This document shows positions 57,474 through 64,000 of a stretch of DNA of 64,000 nucleotides, piece after piece. A model generated the notes under the pieces. That model made no database searches. It worked only from the letters and a program-made list of their open reading frames with translations, and had not been told where the DNA came from. A program made the position numbers and the translations under genes. Position 1 is the stretch's first letter; the number at the start of each line of letters is the position of its first letter. Source of the DNA: Treponema pectinovorum (lineage in GTDB: Bacteria > Spirochaetota > Spirochaetia > Treponematales > Treponemataceae); the NCBI RefSeq assembly GCF_900497595.1, contig NZ_UFQO01000005.1, forward strand, positions 62,001 to 126,000. Direction: 5' to 3'.

Positions 57474-60071
57474 TCATTCATAAAGGCTGTTTAAAAGTCT
57501 GTATAGCATATTCACTTTTTCTTTTTGCGCCACAGAAAGCATGCTTGTAGAATCGTCTGCAAGGCTTTCTAGCGAGGCTAAACTTTCATTCAACGCGGTC
57601 GAAAAACTTCTTGTAACTTTAAACCAATAAGTTCCTTTGCCATCGCTGTACAAAGTTATAAAACCGTATTCTTTTTGTTTTGGCTTTGCGATTTTTACCC
57701 TTAAAACGAATTTTAAACTTTCTATGAGCTTTGCCTCTTCGTCTTTTGTTCCCATTGTTAGGTTTAATTTTTTAGAAAAATCGTCTTCGCTTACAGGATT
57801 TAGATTTAAATTTTTTGCAACTTTTTTTATCAGGTTGAATTTTTCGCCAGCGAGCAAAGTTCCGTCGTTTAAAAGTATTTTTCCACGTATAGAAGAAAGG
57901 CTTTCCAGATAATTTTCATCTTTTTCTTTTTTTAGTGCGGATTTTAATTTTTCTAAAGGAAAGATTGCAACTTTTTTTCCCTTAATTTTTTGAATTTCAA
58001 ATTTTTCTCCTCCAAAAGAAAGGGCAGTCGCTTCGCTTTTATCTTTTTGTAGAATTTCAGTTTTTTTGTCAAATGGATTTTCATCGTTTGCAAATTTTAA
58101 TCTTTTATTTTTTGTCTGACTTTTTAATGATTCAAATTTTCCAGCAAAGATTTTTTCTCTTATTCCACGCGAATTTTGCAGTCTGGATTCTAAATTTTTA
58201 TCGATTTTTGCAAGGATTGCTTTTGTAAGCGGACTTACGCTCATTGCAAACATTCTGCTTGTCCGCACAATTTCTCCTGCCACTATAAAAAGCGGATCTG
58301 CTCTAAACATTCCACTTCCTGGATGAATTGAAATTCTCTCTTCTGTGAGCGAACGGTAATTTTCTTTTCCTACGCGAATGCACACAAATTGAATCATTCC
58401 GGCTACGATGCAGCAAAGATAGTTTTCCATCGAACCGCCGGAAGAAATTGGAATTCCCAAAGCGGTTATCTCTTCTTCTAACTGCTCCTTTATGCTTTCA
58501 ATTTCTCTCATCACCTTTTCATCGAGATAATTGTTCTGGCAAAAGCGAGTTTTGTTCTGTGTGGCCTGCCATTTACGAAAAAGTTTTACGTAAGAAACAA
58601 AATCGCCTTGTATGTCTCTAAATGCGTGGTGGGCAGCCCTTGCGTCCATCTCTTCGCCCATGGGAAGCACAAACGGAGATTGCGTGCTTAAAAATGACGC
58701 TGCAATTACAGATTCTTCGAGCACATCTGGATAGTTCATTATGCTTTCTACTAGAATTCTGCTTACACGTGGCTCTAATGGAAATTCTACCATGAGCTTT
58801 CCGATTGCAGATAGTGTTCTGTCTTCGTTTAATGCTTTTAGCATATTTAGAGTTTCTATTGCACCAAGGATGTTGTTCTTTTCTGGTTTTGAAATAAAGT
58901 CAAAATTTTCAAAATCCGTTATTCCCAGTTCGCTCATCCTGAGGCAGACTTCGCTTAAATCTGTTCGAAAAATCTCTTCTGTCGTGTATTCGGGGCGTTT
59001 TTCAAAATCGGCTCTGCTGTAAAGTCGATAGCAGGTTCCTGCACAGGTTCTTCCCGCTCTGCCACGCCTTTGGCTGCAACTTGCTTTGCTCACCGGGGTT
59101 TCGATTAAAGAAGAAGAGTAAGTCATAGGATTGTAAAAATTGAGTTTTGCAAGTCCAGAATCGATTACAGTTGTTATGCCGTTTATAGTGACGGAAGTTT
59201 CTGCGATATTTGTTGAAATTACGACTTTCTTTTTTCCAAATGGTGCAGAATTAAATACTTTTTCCTGCTCTTCTTTTGGAAGTCTTCCATAAAGCGGAAT
59301 AAGGTGAAGTTTTGAGCGGAACGGAGAAGTTAAAAGATTTTGCATGCAGTCTTTTATCACTTTTTCTCCTGGTAAAAAAACTAAGATGTCGCCTTGCTCT
59401 TTGTTATCCAAAATGCGTTCAATAGTCGATTGAATTTTTGAAAGCAGCACTTGTATGCCAGTTTCTGTCAAAGTTGTGGCCTTTGATTTTGGCGGATCGT
59501 AAACCATTGTTACAGGAAAGGTCTGAGTTTTTATATCCACGATTGGACAGTTATAAAAATAGGAAGAAAACGCTTGTGCGTTCATAGTTGCAGAAGAAAC
59601 GATTACTTTAAAATCTGGTCTTGCTGCTAAAACTCGCTTTAAAAGCCCAAGACAAAAATCTATATTCAAACTGCGCTCGTGTGCTTCATCGACCATTATT
59701 ACAGAATATTTTGAAAGCCAGGGGTCGAGCTTCATCTCCTGTAATAAAATTCCATCGGTCATTATTTTTATTTTTGTCGTTTCGTCGGTTTTATCTTCAA
59801 ATCTCATTTTGTAACCGACTAAACCCGGATACGAAGTTTTTAGTTGCTTTGCTATAAACTCGCTCACAGAAAGTGCTGAAATTCTCCTAGGTTGTGTTAC
59901 GGCGATGATTCCGTCTTTAGAATATCCTGCTTCGTGTAGAATGACTGGAATTTGGGTCGTTTTTCCGGAGCCTGTTGGAGATTGAACGACTATTACCTGT
60001 TTTTTTTTGAGTTCGTCTAAAATCAAATTTTTTTGTTCATATACAGGAAGTTTTTTATAGTCTATTGCCAT
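57474..60071 (-). CDS. DEAH-box ATP-dependent RNA helicase (HrpA-like)
   Basis: An 865-residue helicase. Motif I PTGSGKTTQIP, motif II DEAHER, motif III SATMNAQAF, motif V TNIAETSVTI and motif VI QRRGRAGRTCAGTCYRLY are all visible, followed by the winged-helix and ratchet-type HA2 domains and an OB-fold (around 560-640). It is shorter than E. coli HrpA (1,300), and the C-terminal 230 residues are a lysine-rich extension without recognised domain. A role in RNA processing or ribosome quality is likely. Confidence 0.9.
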   Translation of the reverse strand: MAIDYKKLPVYEQKNLILDELKKKQVIVVQSPTGSGKTTQIPVILHEAGYSKDGIIAVTQPRRISALSVSEFIAKQLKTSYPGLVGYKMRFEDKTDETTKIKIMTDGILLQEMKLDPWLSKYSVIMVDEAHERSLNIDFCLGLLKRVLAARPDFKVIVSSATMNAQAFSSYFYNCPIVDIKTQTFPVTMVYDPPKSKATTLTETGIQVLLSKIQSTIERILDNKEQGDILVFLPGEKVIKDCMQNLLTSPFRSKLHLIPLYGRLPKEEQEKVFNSAPFGKKKVVISTNIAETSVTINGITTVIDSGLAKLNFYNPMTYSSSLIETPVSKASCSQRRGRAGRTCAGTCYRLYSRADFEKRPEYTTEEIFRTDLSEVCLRMSELGITDFENFDFISKPEKNNILGAIETLNMLKALNEDRTLSAIGKLMVEFPLEPRVSRILVESIMNYPDVLEESVIAASFLSTQSPFVLPMGEEMDARAAHHAFRDIQGDFVSYVKLFRKWQATQNKTRFCQNNYLDEKVMREIESIKEQLEEEITALGIPISSGGSMENYLCCIVAGMIQFVCIRVGKENYRSLTEERISIHPGSGMFRADPLFIVAGEIVRTSRMFAMSVSPLTKAILAKIDKNLESRLQNSRGIREKIFAGKFESLKSQTKNKRLKFANDENPFDKKTEILQKDKSEATALSFGGEKFEIQKIKGKKVAIFPLEKLKSALKKEKDENYLESLSSIRGKILLNDGTLLAGEKFNLIKKVAKNLNLNPVSEDDFSKKLNLTMGTKDEEAKLIESLKFVLRVKIAKPKQKEYGFITLYSDGKGTYWFKVTRSFSTALNESLASLESLADDSTSMLSVAQKEKVNMLYRLLNSLYE

Positions 60072-61300
60072 TTAGATATTCCTTTTAAATCTTCATAAAT
60101 TTTTATTCTCGATTTTATATAGTTTGCCCAAAGCAAAAGCGCCGAACGCTCAAGGCAGTGAATAAAATCTTCATCCGCAAGTCTTACAACAAACTGTCCG
60201 TCTGGAGTTATGTAGGTTGTAATTAGATGTGGTTCAATTTTTGTAAGAGTTATTTTGTTTTTTGTTTTTTTATTTTTAGCATCGTCCCTTTTTAGATTGA
60301 GGAGCGTTTCTTTTTGGAATTTTACTTTTATCAAAAGACCATCGCCTGTGTCGTCCCTTTCGTCTGGATTTTTTTGTAGAGAAGGTCGCGTCCTCTGTCC
60401 AGAAATCGTATTTCCGTTTCCGTACATTATAAAGGCTTTTCTGGAAGTTTCATCATCAAAAACCTCGATAGTTTCAAACTCCTTTGTAACGTGCGGATGA
60501 TTTGCCCAGATAACGTCTGCTTTGCATTCTTTTACGAGCGTTTTAAAGAAAATTCTGTGGCTCTGTGTAACTTGCTTTTTGTATTCTTCTTCGTCTGTGT
60601 GCACGCTTACGATAAATAAATCGGCTTCATTTTGCTCTCGCAATTTTTTTAGCGTTCCAATCAATTCTTTTTGCTTTTTTTGAGGAAAGTAATCTACAAA
60701 ATTTGCAGCGTCTGGTCTGTTTAAGATTTCTGTAAAGGCGACGAAAAGAATTTTCCAGCCGTTTTTTTCGATTATGCGATGTGTTATTTTTGAATCATTT
60801 TTTTTTCGTAGCCCACAGGCGTATATTCCATCTGTCTTTTCAAACCTTTCAAAAAAAGTTCTCGTTTCGTTTATTCCTTCTAAATACCAATCGTTTGAAT
60901 GATTGTTTGCAAGCGAAAAAACATTAAATCCAACGTCTTTAGCAGCTTTTACATAAGTTGAATGCATATTGAACTGCGGATATCCGCTCCATTCCAAGCT
61001 GTCGCAAACTGGTGCTTCTATGTTTGCAAAACAGAGGTCTTCTCCCTGCAAAACAGATTTTAAATCCTGCCATATTTTAGAAAAATCTTTTTGGCGAAAA
61101 TTTACTGGATGAGCCATTATGTCGCCAGCAAAGGTAAGGTTTATTTGAGTTGTGATTTTTTCGTTCGCAGCTTGCTCTTGCTGTGTTTCGTCAACGATTT
61201 TCTGCTTTGTAGAAGAGCAGGAAAAAAGTAGAATTATTAAAACAAGGGATTTTGCTGTTGATGTAAAAAATTTTGGTGCACAGGAGCGAGTAAAAATCAT
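60062..61300 (-). CDS. CapA-like metallophosphatase-fold lipoprotein
   Basis: A 412-residue protein if started at the ATG at 61,300; an earlier ATG at 61,327 lies inside the promoter spacer. The signal ends in a lipobox-like LLFSCSS, so it is probably a lipoprotein. The CapA/PgsA domain is seen as LTFAGDIMAHP, CFANIEAPV, FSLANNHSNDW, VSVHTDEEE and VIWANHPHVTKEF, all around the usual metal-binding residues. In other bacteria CapA takes part in poly-gamma-glutamate or capsule export; here the substrate is unknown. Its end overlaps the helicase start by 10 bases. Confidence 0.85.
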   Translation of the reverse strand: MIFTRSCAPKFFTSTAKSLVLIILLFSCSSTKQKIVDETQQEQAANEKITTQINLTFAGDIMAHPVNFRQKDFSKIWQDLKSVLQGEDLCFANIEAPVCDSLEWSGYPQFNMHSTYVKAAKDVGFNVFSLANNHSNDWYLEGINETRTFFERFEKTDGIYACGLRKKNDSKITHRIIEKNGWKILFVAFTEILNRPDAANFVDYFPQKKQKELIGTLKKLREQNEADLFIVSVHTDEEEYKKQVTQSHRIFFKTLVKECKADVIWANHPHVTKEFETIEVFDDETSRKAFIMYGNGNTISGQRTRPSLQKNPDERDDTGDGLLIKVKFQKETLLNLKRDDAKNKKTKNKITLTKIEPHLITTYITPDGQFVVRLADEDFIHCLERSALLLWANYIKSRIKIYEDLKGISKWQ

Positions 61301-61306
61301 AGACAA

Positions 61307-61335
61307 AGTATAGTAAAAACAGTTCATAAAAACAA
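61307..61335 (-). promoter_or_regulatory. Sigma70-type promoter of the capA-like gene
   Basis: Minus strand TTGTTT (61,335-61,330), 17-base spacer, TATACT (61,312-61,307), then 6 bases to the ATG at 61,300. The geometry is the same as for dut. Confidence 0.6.
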
Positions 61336-61407
61336 CTTGAGCGAGGAAGCAAATTAAAAATTGCGAAAATTGAACGATACGTTTTCGAGCGATTTTACGA
61401 TTGTGAA

Positions 61408-61436
61408 TTGAATAAAGTGATTTATCTCTGTAAAAT
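61408..61436 (+). promoter_or_regulatory. Sigma70-type promoter of the bactofilin gene
   Basis: TTGAAT (61,408-61,413), 17-base spacer, TAAAAT (61,431-61,436), then 7 bases to the ATG at 61,444. Confidence 0.58.
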
Positions 61437-61443
61437 GGCTTTT

Positions 61444-61803
61444 ATGTTTGAAGTAAAAGATAACGACCTTTTTGACCTCGAAGAAGAAGATTTTGATACG
61501 ATCCTTGCTTCTGATATAGATTTTCATGGAAAAATCAGTTTTGCAAAACCCTTTATGATAAAAGGCAATGTTTCTGGCTCTATAGAAGCGACAAGCGATC
61601 TTGTTATAGATTCTGGTGCAGTTGTTAATGCTGGTATAAATGCCAGTCGAGTTTTGGTTCGTGGCAAAGTAGAAGGCAATATCGTTGGACGTGATTTGGT
61701 TTTTGTCGCTTCGACAGGTTCTGTAACTGGCGATATAAGCGCTCGTCAGGTTGTCCTTGAAATAGGTTCCAGATTTTCTGGAAAATGCACTATGAAAGAC
61801 TGA
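61444..61803 (+). CDS. Bactofilin family protein
   Basis: A 119-residue polymer-forming cytoskeletal protein from the ATG at 61,444 (MFEVKDNDLFDL); an ATG at 61,435 lies within the promoter -10. The DUF583 beta-helix shows in repeated steps such as GKISFAKPFMIKGNVSGSIEA, VVNAGINASRVLVRGKVEGNI and GSVTGDISARQVVLEIGSRFSG. Bactofilins set cell shape, which suits a spiral bacterium. The start lacks a ribosome site, matching a leaderless mRNA. Confidence 0.88.
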   Translation: MFEVKDNDLFDLEEEDFDTILASDIDFHGKISFAKPFMIKGNVSGSIEATSDLVIDSGAVVNAGINASRVLVRGKVEGNIVGRDLVFVASTGSVTGDISARQVVLEIGSRFSGKCTMKD

Positions 61804-61823
61804 TTATTTTTAAGGTGGGAAAA

Positions 61824-62447
61824 ATGAAAAAGATATTTTTAGGCTTTGCTTTCTTTTCAATTTTTTTGTGTTCGATTTTTTCGCAGCAGAGGGCGGACGC
61901 TTTATTGCTTTACAGAAATGGAAAGTATGATGAAGCGATAAAAATTTGCGAACTTGAAATCGCAGAAAATCCTCAAAATATAGATTCTTACTGTGTGCTT
62001 TGCTGGAGTTTGGTGCGGAATCGCCAATATGCAGAAGCAGAACAAAGAACAAAAGAGGCACGAGCGGTAAATTCTACAGATGTGCGCTTGATAGAAATTC
62101 AAGGAGAAGCAAAATTCTATCTAGGTAAAAATTCCGAAGCGCTGGAACTCTTTCAGCTTTATCTTGCAAATGTACCTGTAAATGGAAGTCGAATCGGCAA
62201 TGCTTATTACTACATGGGCGAAATATACATAAGGCAGGCAAAATATCAGCATGCAGACATAGCTTTTACAGCAGCTGTTCACACAGAACCTTTGATTGAC
62301 TACTGGTGGACAAGGTGCGCTTATGCGAGAGAAATGGCAGGAAACTACGATTCTTCTCTGGTTGCTTACGACAAGGCACTGGAATTAAAGCCTTCCAACG
62401 AAGATGCTCAGCGTGGAAAAGAGAGAGTTTCGGCAAGACTTCGCTAA
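61824..62447 (+). CDS. Secreted TPR-repeat protein
   Basis: A 207-residue protein with a signal peptide (KKIFLGFAFFSIFLCSIFS, cleaved near residue 21) and then tetratricopeptide repeats (ADALLLYRNGKYDEAIKICELEIAENP, YYYMGEIYIRQAKYQHADIAFTAA, YDSSLVAYDKALELKPSNEDA). The ATG at 61,824 has AAGGTGGG upstream. TPR units bind partner proteins; the partner may be in the envelope. It starts 20 bases after the bactofilin gene and is probably in the same operon. Confidence 0.88.
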   Translation: MKKIFLGFAFFSIFLCSIFSQQRADALLLYRNGKYDEAIKICELEIAENPQNIDSYCVLCWSLVRNRQYAEAEQRTKEARAVNSTDVRLIEIQGEAKFYLGKNSEALELFQLYLANVPVNGSRIGNAYYYMGEIYIRQAKYQHADIAFTAAVHTEPLIDYWWTRCAYAREMAGNYDSSLVAYDKALELKPSNEDAQRGKERVSARLR

Positions 62448-62457
62448 CGACAAAAAA

Positions 62458-63888
62458 ATGCCTAAAAAAATACATTTTGAAACTCTAGGTTGCAAGTTAA
62501 ATCAGGTGGAAAGCGAGGGAGCCGCATCTGCGTTTAAGAATTCGGGTTTTTCTGTTTCCATGACTCCTTTTTCCGCTTCTAAACTTCAAGATGATGATAT
62601 AATTCTTTGCATAGTAAATACCTGTACCGTAACTGCAAAAGCAGAACAAAAAGCTCGCAGAATAATAAGGCTTTTGCTTTTTAAATGTCCAAACAGTGCG
62701 GTTTTAGTTACAGGATGCTATGCTCAAAATTCTGCGGAAGAAATTCGCTCGATAGGTGAGCGCGTTTGTGTTTTGGGTGGGCAATACAAAGGCCACCTTG
62801 CAGATATTCCAGATTTTTTGAATAAAAACCCTTTTCTTTTTGGCAAGGCGCTTGCAAATGCAATCGATGAAAAATCAAAAAGGATAAGCGCTCTTTCAAG
62901 CATTGCAGAAATTCAGCAACCATTTAGACTTGTGCCAGACGGCTTTATTCATCATTCTCGTGCATCGCTAAAAATTCAAGATGGATGTAATTGCGTTTGT
63001 ACTTATTGCGCAATCCGCCTTGCCCGCGGAAAATCTGTGAGCCTTGAAGTTGAACAAGTCCTGTCGCGGATAAAAGCACTCGAAGAAAGCGGACAGAACG
63101 AAGTTGTAATTACAACCGTAAACATTTCGCAGTATAGAGGATTTTGGAATGGCGACTATGTCAATTTTTCGGCACTCTTAAAACTCATACTGGAAAATAC
63201 AAAAAAAATAAGGATAAGAATTTCAAGTTTGTACCCAGAGACCGTTGATGAAGAATTTGCAAAAATCGTAGAAAATCCCAGAGTTTGCCCTCATTTTCAT
63301 ATTTCTGTTCAAAGCGGAAGCGATTCGATACTTTTAAAAATGAAGAGACCGTATAAGATTGAAGCGGTTTATAAAGCTTGCTCGCTTTTAAAAAAGGCAA
63401 AGTCTAATCCTTTTTTTGCTTGTGATATAATTGCAGGGTTCCCGGGAGAAAGCGAAGAAGATTTTGCACTTACGATGAAAATGTTAAAAGACTGCGGTTT
63501 TACTTTTGTTCACGCTTTTCCATTTAGCGCTCGTCCAAATACACTTGCTTACAAAATGCGACCGATGGTACCAAATTCTGTTGCAGGAAAAAGGGTTTCG
63601 CTGCTGGAAGATTACAATTCAATTTCAAAAAATGACTATATAAATTCTTTTATAGGGGCGACTTTGATTGCAATCTGCGAAAATGTTCATAAGCCAAAAG
63701 TTTTAAAAGATAGAGTTATCGTTCACGCGGTTACAGATAATTTTCTTCATTGCCAGTTGATTTTTACAAAAGAAGAAAAATTCCCACAAAGCGGCTCTTT
63801 AATCTATGTAAAAATAAGGCGTCCTCTTACAAAGGACGAAGTTACAGGCGAATGCGACACTTTGGCGGACTTTCAAGGTTTTGTGTAA
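62458..63888 (+). CDS. mtaB: MtaB-like radical SAM tRNA methylthiotransferase
   Basis: A 476-residue enzyme that adds a methylthio group to t6A37 in tRNA. The N-terminal UPF0004 domain contributes cysteines (FETLGCKLNQ, VNTCTVTAKAEQKARR, TGCYAQ); the radical SAM cluster is CNCVCTYCAIRLARG (C-x3-C-x2-C). Later motifs are HFHISVQSGSD and DIIAGFPGESEEDF. A short C-terminal TRAM-like part follows. Distinction from MiaB and RimO is based on the GKSVS segment after the cluster, typical of MtaB. It begins 10 bases past the TPR gene. Confidence 0.92.
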   Translation: MPKKIHFETLGCKLNQVESEGAASAFKNSGFSVSMTPFSASKLQDDDIILCIVNTCTVTAKAEQKARRIIRLLLFKCPNSAVLVTGCYAQNSAEEIRSIGERVCVLGGQYKGHLADIPDFLNKNPFLFGKALANAIDEKSKRISALSSIAEIQQPFRLVPDGFIHHSRASLKIQDGCNCVCTYCAIRLARGKSVSLEVEQVLSRIKALEESGQNEVVITTVNISQYRGFWNGDYVNFSALLKLILENTKKIRIRISSLYPETVDEEFAKIVENPRVCPHFHISVQSGSDSILLKMKRPYKIEAVYKACSLLKKAKSNPFFACDIIAGFPGESEEDFALTMKMLKDCGFTFVHAFPFSARPNTLAYKMRPMVPNSVAGKRVSLLEDYNSISKNDYINSFIGATLIAICENVHKPKVLKDRVIVHAVTDNFLHCQLIFTKEEKFPQSGSLIYVKIRRPLTKDEVTGECDTLADFQGFV

Positions 63889-63926
63889 GGCTGTAATTTT
63901 TTATTTTGTCTGCTTCTTAAAAACTC

Positions 63927-63950
63927 ACTGCACGAGTGCAGTTTTTTATT
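63927..63950 (+). terminator. Rho-independent terminator after mtaB
   Basis: ACTGCAC (63,927-63,933), loop GA, GTGCAGT (63,936-63,942), then a T run. It closes the bactofilin-TPR-mtaB transcription unit. No gene is seen between it and the window end. Confidence 0.85.
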
Positions 63951-64000
63951 TTTGCTGTTATTTACCATATTGCCGCATAACTGCAATCCCTTTATCTTTT

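Noticed and set aside
1-64000. CRISPR arrays, tRNA or rRNA genes
   Set aside because: No regularly spaced repeat arrays or clear cloverleaf or rRNA-like sequences were seen on either strand by reading; a dedicated scan was not possible.

Overview
The window reads as one end of an integrated Mu-like (transposable) prophage followed by an ordinary spirochaete chromosome, most probably a Treponema species. The chromosomal part has the translation cluster rimP-nusA-infB-rbfA-truB-ribF-rpsO-pnp, in the order I recall for Treponema pallidum. It also has a NusA with a C-terminal zinc ribbon, a fused HTH-EIIA protein, LptF/LptG, bactofilin and many periplasmic proteins without enzymatic residues. I saw no tRNA, rRNA or CRISPR array.

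Positions 1 to about 30,350 are the prophage; its other end lies left of the window. Late genes run on the minus strand from about 23.0 kb down to 1: a putative Panacea toxin-antitoxin pair, a lysis cassette (C39-like peptidase, small membrane proteins, an overlapping gene pair), small and large terminase, portal, MuF head protein, protease with nested scaffold, decoration protein, capsid, head-tail connectors, tail tube, tail chaperones, tape measure, and a lambda-type tail tip with a fibre. Early genes run on the plus strand from 24.0 to 30.3 kb: Ner-like regulator, Gam, MuA-like transposase, MuB-like ATPase, GemA and small regulators. A LexA-type repressor and an operator-rich spacer lie between the two arms. 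Packaging and transposition genes are Mu-like and the tail is siphovirus-like, so the phage is a mosaic. Its right end cuts a host HD-domain hydrolase gene, whose 3' part starts at about 30,355.

The prophage uses compact coding. Two nine-base homopolymer runs sit where the next frame has no ATG: tail chaperone G/GT, and portal/MuF. A scaffold start is nested inside the protease gene, and two lysis-type genes overlap almost completely. The MuF protein ends in an AT-rich metallopeptidase-like domain followed by two tiny genes and a terminator, which looks like an effector/immunity cassette.

From 31 to 64 kb are host genes: cell-envelope proteins with LysM or degenerate M23 domains, a DnaQ-like exonuclease, two phosphohexomutases, a beta-propeller protein, HTH-EIIA, a transglutaminase-like protein and an RluA-type synthase. 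Then come the translation operon (consensus promoter, terminator-like leader hairpin), dut, lptF-lptG, tgt, a HEAT-repeat protein, a DEAH helicase, a CapA-like lipoprotein, bactofilin, a TPR protein and mtaB. Several host genes without a Shine-Dalgarno sequence have a promoter -10 element only 5-10 bases before the start codon, which suggests leaderless or nearly leaderless mRNAs.
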